NCBI GenBank assembly: GCA_041499515.1
Contig: JBGQKM010000239.1
Location: 1-9,295, forward strand
Direction: 5' to 3'
Source: PALSA-1355 sp041499515
GTDB taxonomy: Bacteria; Planctomycetota; Planctomycetia; Pirellulales; PALSA-1355
Length of the DNA: 9,295 nucleotides
Position 1 is the stretch's first letter. Each line of letters opens with the position of its first letter. Below are positions 1-4,676 of the stretch, piece after piece. Position numbers and translations under genes: made by a program. Under the pieces are notes generated by a model. The model saw only the letters and a list, made by a program, of their open reading frames with translations. It had not been told where the DNA came from and ran no database searches.

Positions 1-377
1 CCGCCTACTGCTATGAACTCCCGAGACGGCTCATAAACGGCCCACGCCTCATATCCACCCGAGTCTGGGATAACCTGAAGCACATGGCCAGTTTCAAATT
101 GAATTTCCAGATCCAATGTTCCTTGACGCAAGCTGACGGACGTCACGACCACGCCGGCAAGACGTTCATTTACGCGAAGAGTAGCATCGACGGGGGACGG
201 CAGGCCAAATTGATGGCCGTCATCCTGATTGGTGACTCGAATTCGGCCACTTTCGACGAGTCGCCAAAGGCACTGCGTCCGCACGGTGACGCTGCCATCA
301 AATACGAATGTCCAACTGAACTCATTCCGTATCGCCTCTTGGAAACGATGCTTGGCGAGCCAATCAAGATCGTTCAT
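1..377 (-). CDS. DUF6188-like hypothetical protein, C-terminal end cut by window edge
   Basis: On the minus strand the codons whose plus-strand triplets start at multiples of three are open from 446 down to base 1, so the gene runs off the left edge. From the ATG at 375-377 it gives 125 residues starting MNDLDWLAKHRFQEAI. Typical protein features follow: a CLWRL segment, a QDDGHQFGLPSPVDA segment, then LEIQFETGHVLQVIPDSGGYEAW and a final FIAVGG. From memory, this order (central WRL, DHG-x-FGLPxPVDA, C-terminal GYEAW and a glycine-rich end) is that of DUF6188-type proteins of unknown function, so only a few residues should be missing. The reading frame is in exact antisense register with an open plus frame (84-380), which is its shadow. 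No clear Shine-Dalgarno precedes the ATG. The frame stays open upstream to 446, so a GTG start at 446 is possible. Function is unknown; such proteins sometimes sit near toxin or defence genes. The family name is from recall and moderately certain; that it is coding is more certain. Confidence 0.68.
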   Translation of the reverse strand, partial: MNDLDWLAKHRFQEAIRNEFSWTFVFDGSVTVRTQCLWRLVESGRIRVTNQDDGHQFGLPSPVDATLRVNERLAGVVVTSVSLRQGTLDLEIQFETGHVLQVIPDSGGYEAWAVYEPSREFIAVG

Positions 378-523
378 TGATTTGCCAGCGATGAGGTGAT
401 TGAAAAGAGTGATCGGACCATGTAACAGTAGGCAATGTTCAAGCACTCACGCAACAATCCTACCCAGGGTTTCAATAGATCGCACCCCCTGTCGTGGAGC
501 AGGCTATCGGCAATCGCCCGCCA

Positions 524-538
524 ATTCGAATTTCGAAT
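524..538. promoter_or_regulatory. Perfect odd-centre palindrome, possible operator
   Basis: The sequence ATTCGAA-T-TTCGAAT is a perfect inverted repeat around a single central base. It lies 147 bases upstream of the ATG of the minus-strand DUF6188-like gene and downstream of the XRE gene. Its size and symmetry suit a dimeric regulator. I see no good -35/-10 pair beside it, so a regulatory role is a guess. Confidence 0.25.
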
Positions 539-651
539 AAGGACGTTTAACCTCCCTATTTGCCGGATCGCTACGTCCGGGGAAGTCGCCGTGCGGCCGC
601 GAGCCAGACCAGCATTCCCAAACTCTTGCTAACAGTAGGCTCGAACGCTCG

Positions 652-676
652 GCCGCGAACAGACGCCAATCGCGGC
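652..676 (-). other. Inverted repeat just downstream of the XRE gene
   Basis: GCCGCGA and TCGCGGC are separated by 11 bases and can pair as a stem. The stem lies 5 bases past the stop codon of the minus-strand XRE gene, where a terminator would be expected. No run of T follows on the minus strand, so it is not a canonical intrinsic terminator. Confidence 0.25.
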
Positions 677-681
677 GAGGT

Positions 682-1068
682 TCATTTCCGGCGCGCGTTG
701 ACCGGAGCCTCGTCCTCCAGTTCGATTTTCAGCCGGCTTTTGAGCGATCTTGCGATTCGCTCCAAAGTGCCAATCGTTGGGTTGCTGACTAATCCGTTTT
801 CCAAGCGGCTAATCGCCCCTTTGTCGATCCCACTACGACTCGCCAGATCGGTCAGACTCAGTTGGAGTTGCTCGCGCCGCGCCTTGATGCGGACGGCCAA
901 CTCCATCACCGCGAGGTAGTCGCCCTGTTGGATCGGTGTCTCGTAGTCTCCACTCGCTATAAGATCCTGCAAGGACGGACGGCTTTGATACTTGGCCCGG
1001 ATCTGGCGATCGCGTTCGACTTGCTTCGGTAAAGATGAATGGTTTCGTCTAATTCGCTTTTTGCTCAT
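682..1068 (-). CDS. XRE-family helix-turn-helix protein, likely antitoxin
   Basis: This is a 128-residue DNA-binding protein with one Cro/C1-type helix-turn-helix domain at about residues 57-112. LTDLASRSGIDKGAISRLENG (72-92) has the usual pattern of a short helix, a turn and the recognition helix, followed by PTIGTLERIARSL. The N-terminal 50 residues are basic and polar and may be the toxin-neutralising or dimerising part. The gene starts 18 bases after the stop of the upstream small protein and has a good Shine-Dalgarno, AAAGGTGA, six bases before its ATG, so the two are surely co-transcribed. The toxin-first order with a downstream XRE protein is that of HigBA-type modules. Expected role: bind and neutralise the toxin and repress the shared promoter at 1398-1425. 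A plain transcription regulator is the alternative. Confidence 0.85.
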   Translation of the reverse strand: MSKKRIRRNHSSLPKQVERDRQIRAKYQSRPSLQDLIASGDYETPIQQGDYLAVMELAVRIKARREQLQLSLTDLASRSGIDKGAISRLENGLVSNPTIGTLERIARSLKSRLKIELEDEAPVNARRK

Positions 1069-1074
1069 CGCTCG

Positions 1075-1082
1075 TCACCTTT
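1075..1082 (-). promoter_or_regulatory. Ribosome binding site of the XRE gene
   Basis: On the minus strand AAAGGTGA lies six bases before the ATG at 1066-1068, inside the 18-base gap between the two genes of the pair. It is among the strongest Shine-Dalgarno sequences in this window, which fits an antitoxin that must be made in excess over the toxin. Confidence 0.6.
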
Positions 1083-1086
1083 GCTT

Positions 1087-1356
1087 TCAGCGCGGCTCAG
1101 GTGCCACAAAAGCCGTGATGGGTCGCATCGTCAGCGGATCATGCATGACATGTTCCCACACCACCGCGATGTACCGGCCGCCGGCCGTATATCCAAAGGT
1201 AATCTGCTCTCCGCTCGATCTGCTGATTGTCGTGCTGCTATCCCAAGCAAGCAAAACATCTTCAACATCGTCTTGGGTCAGGCCGTGTTCGGCAATGTGC
1301 TGGATATTGCCACCAGGATCGTCCGGCAAATCCCAGATGACGTGAACGTCGAACAT
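1087..1356 (-). CDS. BrnT/RelE-like small toxin candidate
   Basis: The predicted protein has 89 residues from the ATG at 1354-1356, beginning MFDVHVIWDLPDDPGG. The frame is open upstream to an ATG at 1491, but the likely promoter lies inside that longer version, so the short form is chosen. The pattern resembles BrnT toxins of the RelE superfamily: a WD start, then N-x-x-H-x-x-EHGLT followed by an acidic helix (residues 18-36), a beta strand region ITFGYTAGGRYIAVVWE (51-68) and a last strand RPITAFVAP (78-86). BrnT is a ribosome-dependent RNase paired with the ribbon-helix-helix antitoxin BrnA. Here the partner 18 bases downstream is an XRE protein instead. No clear Shine-Dalgarno precedes this ATG. 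Assignment rests on size, pattern and context; a non-toxic DUF of the same fold is possible. Confidence 0.65.
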   Translation of the reverse strand: MFDVHVIWDLPDDPGGNIQHIAEHGLTQDDVEDVLLAWDSSTTISRSSGEQITFGYTAGGRYIAVVWEHVMHDPLTMRPITAFVAPEPR

Positions 1357-1389
1357 ATCAGCAGCTATCGACCACGTTAGCCGAGGACT

Positions 1390-1407
1390 GTTGTTATATA
1401 ATACAAC
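1390..1407. promoter_or_regulatory. Inverted repeat over the -10 box, likely autoregulatory operator
   Basis: The 18 bases GTTGTTATATAATACAAC form an inverted repeat in which seven of nine base pairs match, with perfect GTTGT/ACAAC outer arms. It covers the -10 box of the minus-strand promoter. Binding of a dimeric XRE protein here would block transcription, the usual autoregulation in such modules. Confidence 0.5.
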
Positions 1408-1425
1408 ATGCTGCGGAATTGTCAA
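1398..1425 (-). promoter_or_regulatory. Sigma70-type promoter of the toxin-antitoxin-like pair
   Basis: Reading on the minus strand, a perfect -35 box TTGACA (1420-1425) and a -10 box TATTAT (1398-1403, five of six consensus bases) are separated by 16 bases. Transcription would start near 1391, giving an untranslated leader of about 35 bases before the ATG at 1356. It is the best promoter match I found in the window. Confidence 0.65.
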
Positions 1426-1548
1426 GCCAAGGTCGCGAGTGCGTCGCCGCGGCGCGCGTAACAGAGCCCGAATTTCGGTAGGGACTTGCATGTGATCGCT
1501 TCGCCCAGCCCAGGCTTACGGCAGTGCGGCAGCGATCCGCACAAATCT

Positions 1549-1707
1549 TCACCGAGCGACTCCCATTAGGGCCGGCATTACCATGAAATGCAGCGCCAGA
1601 CTCGAAGGCTCCGGCGCCAGCAAACGTTTGGCCGGAAAGACGTTGTTCTCGAGCAGCGTGTGCCCGCTATTGATCTGATTGAAGATTGTCTCGGGGTCGT
1701 TGAACAT
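1549..1707 (-). pseudogene. Doubtful ORF fragment with a PEP-CTERM-like end
   Basis: A minus-strand frame from the ATG at 1705-1707 gives 52 residues ending APEPSSLALHFMVMPALMGVAR and then a stop. PEP-CTERM sorting signals consist of a PEP motif, often PEPSSLAL, then a hydrophobic helix and a final arginine cluster. The PEP motif and hydrophobic stretch match, but the helix is short and holds a histidine, and there is only one arginine. There is no Shine-Dalgarno before the ATG. The same frame stays open upstream, antisense to the BKACE gene, but that part looks like a shadow. It could be the decayed tail of an exported protein gene or pure chance. Confidence 0.2.
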
Positions 1708-1756
1708 GGCACGAGAGGGAGACACCGGTCCGCATCCGTTTTTGACCGCCCCCCGC

Positions 1757-1785
1757 TTGTGACTCGCCTCGCGATCCACTAGATT
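1757..1785 (+). promoter_or_regulatory. Weak promoter candidate for the catabolic cluster
   Basis: TTGTGA (1757-1762) and TAGATT (1780-1785) are exactly 17 bases apart, each matching four of six consensus bases. The -10 box ends about 50 bases before the ATG at 1837. The position is right for the first gene of the cluster, but the matches are modest. Confidence 0.3.
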
Positions 1786-1836
1786 CGGCGCACGCTCAAA
1801 CGGCGCCTTGCAAATTCTCACCCGGGACTTTTCGCC

Positions 1837-2715
1837 ATGGACAAGCTGATCATCACGCTTACCTGCGACTCGACCATGTCGTATCCCCACAACCCACACA
1901 ATCCGACGCCCAAGGGTTGGCGGGCCGTGGCCGACGAATATGTGCGCGGGGTCAACGCGGGCGCGGCGATTTGCCACCTGCACGGTCCCTACACGGTGGA
2001 CAAGGAAATCCAGCCCGACGGCACGAAACTCTCCGATCTCGATATTCCCGGTTGGGCCAAATTGCGCAAAATGATCGAGGACAAGTGCCGGCCGATCATC
2101 CAGTACGGCATCGCCAACGGCCGCTTTCCGCAACGCAAGGAACTGATGAAGCAGCAACGGCCCGACATGATCTCGACCTGCTTCAACGCCCACGACGAGT
2201 GTTTTGATTATGAGCCGGGCCACGAGCCGGTCGAGCTCTACGGCCTGCACGATCGCGAAGAGCTGAAAGAATATTGCCGTGTCACCGCCAGGCACGGAGT
2301 GAAGATCGAGGTCGAGGCGTTTCATTATGGCGGCGTGTGGAACGCGCTGCGGATGGTCGAGCAAAAGCGGCTGAAAAAACCGGTGTGGGTCACGTTCTTT
2401 CTCGGCTGGAAAGGGGGCTGCTGGACCCCGCCCACGCTCAAAGCCATGCAGTACATGCACGACCACTTGCCCGAGGGATTCATCTACAATACCAGCGTGA
2501 TGGATCCCGACGAGCACTGGCGGATCCTGACGATGGCCATCTTGCTGGGCGGGCACGTGCGGGTGGGCATGGAGGACAATCCGTTTTTGAGCCCGGGCGA
2601 GTACGCCAAGAGCAATGCGCAACTGGTCGAAAAGATCGTCCGCATCGCCCGCGAAGTCGGCCGCGAGATTGCCACTCCGCAGGAGGCGCGTAAGATGTTG
2701 GGGATGAAAAAGTAA
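1837..2715 (+). CDS. BKACE-family (DUF849) beta-keto acid cleavage enzyme
   Basis: This 292-residue protein has the length and motifs of the BKACE family, whose founding member Kce cleaves 3-keto-5-aminohexanoate. Family enzymes use Zn(2+) to condense a beta-keto acid with acetyl-CoA, giving acetoacetate and a new CoA ester, in a cytoplasmic TIM barrel. Visible motifs are the metal pair H47-x-H49 in AICHLHGPY, and GGHVRVGMEDN (238-248), which supplies the conserved Arg (R242), metal-binding Glu (E246) and Asp (D247). The N-terminal TGAE motif, whose Glu contacts the substrate amino group in Kce, is replaced by TCDSTMS here, so the substrate is probably not an amino acid derivative. An unusual QYGIANGRFP segment (89-98) replaces the common glycine-rich segment. 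A GGGA-type ribosome site lies nine bases before the ATG. It is the first gene of the cluster, 46 bases before the isomerase gene. Family is very likely; substrate unknown. Confidence 0.85.
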   Translation: MDKLIITLTCDSTMSYPHNPHNPTPKGWRAVADEYVRGVNAGAAICHLHGPYTVDKEIQPDGTKLSDLDIPGWAKLRKMIEDKCRPIIQYGIANGRFPQRKELMKQQRPDMISTCFNAHDECFDYEPGHEPVELYGLHDREELKEYCRVTARHGVKIEVEAFHYGGVWNALRMVEQKRLKKPVWVTFFLGWKGGCWTPPTLKAMQYMHDHLPEGFIYNTSVMDPDEHWRILTMAILLGGHVRVGMEDNPFLSPGEYAKSNAQLVEKIVRIAREVGREIATPQEARKMLGMKK

Positions 2716-2761
2716 ACCACGCCGCGAGTTTTCCACTCCGCGCGCCAGGAGCCTGCTTGCG

Positions 2762-3592
2762 ATGGCCCGCATCAACGCCGTCAGCTTTCATAGAAACCCC
2801 AGCATCGAAGCGATTTGCCGCACGATCCGCGACTGCGGCTTCGATTCGCTCGAGATTTCGCGGCCGCCGTTCTACGACCAGTTGACGACCCGCGGTACCC
2901 GCGCCCTGTTTGCCCGCTGGCTGGCCGAGTTGGGGTTGTCGATGTATGGCTTCGACGCCTGGGTCGAGGTGGATCCCTATGCGGCCGAGGCCGCCACGCT
3001 GGCCGGCTTTCGCGACGCGATCGACTTTGCCGCCGATTTGGACTTAGGCATGATCATTACGCACGACGGTTGGAAGCGAACGGTCGGCTCGCGCCGGCCG
3101 AGCGAATGCCTGGCGATCTTGATCCCCTATTTCCGCAAACTTTGCGATATGGCCGCCGCTGCCGGCTTGGACGTCGTGTTGGAACCGCATCCCGACACGC
3201 TGACGATGGACGACCGTTTTGCCATCGAGTTGATCGACGGCGTGGACCGCGAGAATATCGGCCTGGTGTACGATTGTTGCCATTATGGCGTCGGCCAGCC
3301 CGACGGATACGTGCAGGCCATCGAGCGGCTGGGCCGGCGGATTCGTCACGTTCATTTTTCCGACGGCGATCGGGCCACCTATGCGCTGCACCTGCCGCTG
3401 GGCGAGGGTGATTTGGATCTGGGGGCGATCGTCGAAGCCTTGAAGCGCGTCGGTTTTTCCGGCACGTTGACCAACGATTTGTATAACTATCCGCTGTTAG
3501 AACACGGCGCGCGATACAATGCCGATCGCATCCGCCAGGTCGAACGAGCGTTGCAACTGGCCGATTCGCCGCCGCGCGTGAGCAGGACATGA
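2762..3592 (+). CDS. Sugar phosphate isomerase/epimerase-like TIM-barrel protein
   Basis: This 276-residue protein belongs to the xylose isomerase-like / AP endonuclease 2 barrel group, cytoplasmic enzymes that isomerise, epimerise or dehydrate sugars and keto sugars using a divalent metal. Visible are the strand end GFDSLEI (26-32), THDGW (100-104), the metal or base Glu in VLEPHPD (E141), YDCCHYG with D171 and H174, and HVHFSD with H197 and D201. GEGDLDL (214-220) is the usual loop before the last strand. The last metal-binding Glu of the family appears replaced by TNDLYNY (237-243). An AGGAG ribosome site lies ten bases before the ATG. The stop overlaps the ATG of the dehydrogenase gene by four bases (ATGA), indicating translational coupling. 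The exact reaction cannot be told; hydroxypyruvate isomerase, 3-keto-sugar epimerase and inosose dehydratase relatives share this pattern. Confidence 0.8.
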   Translation: MARINAVSFHRNPSIEAICRTIRDCGFDSLEISRPPFYDQLTTRGTRALFARWLAELGLSMYGFDAWVEVDPYAAEAATLAGFRDAIDFAADLDLGMIITHDGWKRTVGSRRPSECLAILIPYFRKLCDMAAAAGLDVVLEPHPDTLTMDDRFAIELIDGVDRENIGLVYDCCHYGVGQPDGYVQAIERLGRRIRHVHFSDGDRATYALHLPLGEGDLDLGAIVEALKRVGFSGTLTNDLYNYPLLEHGARYNADRIRQVERALQLADSPPRVSRT

Positions 3593-4614
3593 AAGCCGCC
3601 GTCCTTCACCAATTGAAACAGCCGCTGGCGATCGAGGACGTGCCGCTGCCGGTGGTCGGCCCCGACGACGTGCTGGTAGAAACATATGCCTGCGGTATCT
3701 GCCGCACCGACTTGCACATCCAGGACGGTTTGGCGTACGTGCCGAGCTTGCCGCATATTCCGGGTCACGAGCCGGCCGGCGTGGTGGCCGCGGTCGGCCA
3801 GCGGGTTCGCGACGTGCACGTCGGCCAGCGCGTCGTGCCGCACTTGTTCGTCACATGCGGCCAATGCCGCTACTGCCTTACCGGCCGCGACGCGCAGTGC
3901 GCGCAGCTCGCGGGCGTGGTGGGTGTCACGCTGCCCGGCGCCTTCGCCGAATATTTCGTGGCCCCGGCCCGCAATCTGCTCGTAGTGCCAGACGGCGTCG
4001 GATTTGACGCCGCGGGCCTGGTCAGTTGCGCGGTCGTCACGGCCGTGCACGCTTATCGCCGCGCGCGGCTGGGCGTGAACGACACCGTGGTCGTGCTGGG
4101 CGCCGGCGGCATCGGGTTGATCCTGGTGCAAATCCTCAAAGCGGCCGGAGCCCGCGTGGTTCTGGTCAGCCGCTCCGAGCAGAGCCTGCGGATGGCGGCC
4201 GAGTATGACGCCGACTTGATGCTGTTGGCCGATGCCCTGGACAAGGCCGAGCAGATCGCGGCGTTTTCCGGCGGACTGGGGGCCCAGTGCGTTTTCGAGT
4301 GCGTGGGCACGGCCGACACGATGCGCTCGGCGGCCGCGTTTGCGGCGCGCGGCGGGCAGATTATCGTGATTGGCGAAGAGCCCCAGTTCCCGGCGATCGA
4401 CACGATTCAGATTGCCCAGCGGGAGTTGCAGATCATTGGTTCGCGCAACGGTTCGCGGCAGGACGCGGCCGATGCGCTGGCGATGCTCGCCGCAGGCACG
4501 ATTCGCCCGCCGATCGTGCATCGCGTCGGGCTGGCGGAAATCAACGAAGGTCTCGCGATTTTGCGCAGCGGCCAGGCGCACGGCCGGATCGTGGTGACGG
4601 TGAAAGAGAGCTGA
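3589..4614 (+). CDS. Zinc-dependent medium-chain alcohol/polyol dehydrogenase
   Basis: This 341-residue protein is a complete medium-chain dehydrogenase/reductase, oxidising a hydroxyl group to a ketone or aldehyde with NAD(P)+ in the cytoplasm. The catalytic zinc site is C38 in CGICRTD and H60-E61 in PGHEPAG, with C147 as the likely third ligand. The structural zinc lobe has all four cysteines: C90, C93, C96 and C104. The Rossmann motif GAGGIG is at 171-176. The second strand ends VVLVSRSE (190-197) rather than in an acidic residue, which suggests but does not prove NADP+ preference. It starts in the ATGA overlap with the isomerase gene, so the two products probably act in successive steps. 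Relatives include sorbitol, threonine and 6-hydroxycyclohexenecarbonyl-CoA dehydrogenases. In this cluster, a role in making a keto acid for BKACE is an inference. Confidence 0.88.
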   Translation: MKAAVLHQLKQPLAIEDVPLPVVGPDDVLVETYACGICRTDLHIQDGLAYVPSLPHIPGHEPAGVVAAVGQRVRDVHVGQRVVPHLFVTCGQCRYCLTGRDAQCAQLAGVVGVTLPGAFAEYFVAPARNLLVVPDGVGFDAAGLVSCAVVTAVHAYRRARLGVNDTVVVLGAGGIGLILVQILKAAGARVVLVSRSEQSLRMAAEYDADLMLLADALDKAEQIAAFSGGLGAQCVFECVGTADTMRSAAAFAARGGQIIVIGEEPQFPAIDTIQIAQRELQIIGSRNGSRQDAADALAMLAAGTIRPPIVHRVGLAEINEGLAILRSGQAHGRIVVTVKES

Positions 4615-4664
4615 CAAAACCGTCTCCGGCGGTTGGGTCGAACTTTCTCAGTGTTTTGCCTCGC

Positions 4665-4668
4665 GGAG
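4665..4668 (+). promoter_or_regulatory. Ribosome binding site deciding the GH2 start
   Basis: GGAG lies eight bases before the ATG at 4677 but only two bases before the in-frame ATG at 4671. The spacing favours 4677 as the start. Confidence 0.5.
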
Positions 4669-4676
4669 TGATGACA

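Larger units (their letters stand above)
378..681. other. Intergenic region between the DUF6188-like gene and the XRE gene
   Basis: This stretch of 304 bases lies between two minus-strand genes and shows no convincing ORF. It contains a perfect 15-base palindrome at 524-538 and a 7-bp inverted repeat at 652-676 just past the XRE stop codon. The first 69 bases (378-446) stay in frame with the DUF6188-like gene and could belong to it if a GTG start is used. Confidence 0.5.
1357..1836. other. Divergent intergenic region
   Basis: These 480 bases separate the minus-strand toxin-like gene from the plus-strand catabolic cluster. They hold the toxin-antitoxin promoter and operator (1390-1425), a doubtful minus-strand fragment (1549-1707) and a weak promoter candidate for the cluster (1757-1785). 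Nothing else convincing is seen, including RNA genes. Confidence 0.5.

Noticed and set aside
84..380. Plus-strand ORF of 98 codons at the left edge
   Set aside because: The minus-strand frame in exact antisense register looks far more like a real protein and continues off the window.
423..640. Direct repeat TAACAGTAGGC at 423-433 and 630-640
   Set aside because: About ten chance repeats of 11 bases are expected in a window of this length, and the flanks do not match.
435..919. Plus-strand ORFs in and beside the left intergenic region
   Set aside because: They partly mirror the XRE gene and otherwise have arginine- and serine-rich shadow-like composition with no ribosome site.
1549..2775. 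Long minus-strand ORF of 408 codons antisense to the BKACE gene
   Set aside because: It is the GC-rich antisense shadow of a gene with clear family motifs. Only its last 52 codons, outside the gene, were kept as a doubtful fragment.
4287..4676. Upstream extension of the GH2 reading frame over the dehydrogenase gene
   Set aside because: The signal peptide begins at 4677 and a GGAG ribosome site precedes it. The extension overlaps the dehydrogenase gene by more than 300 bases in another frame.
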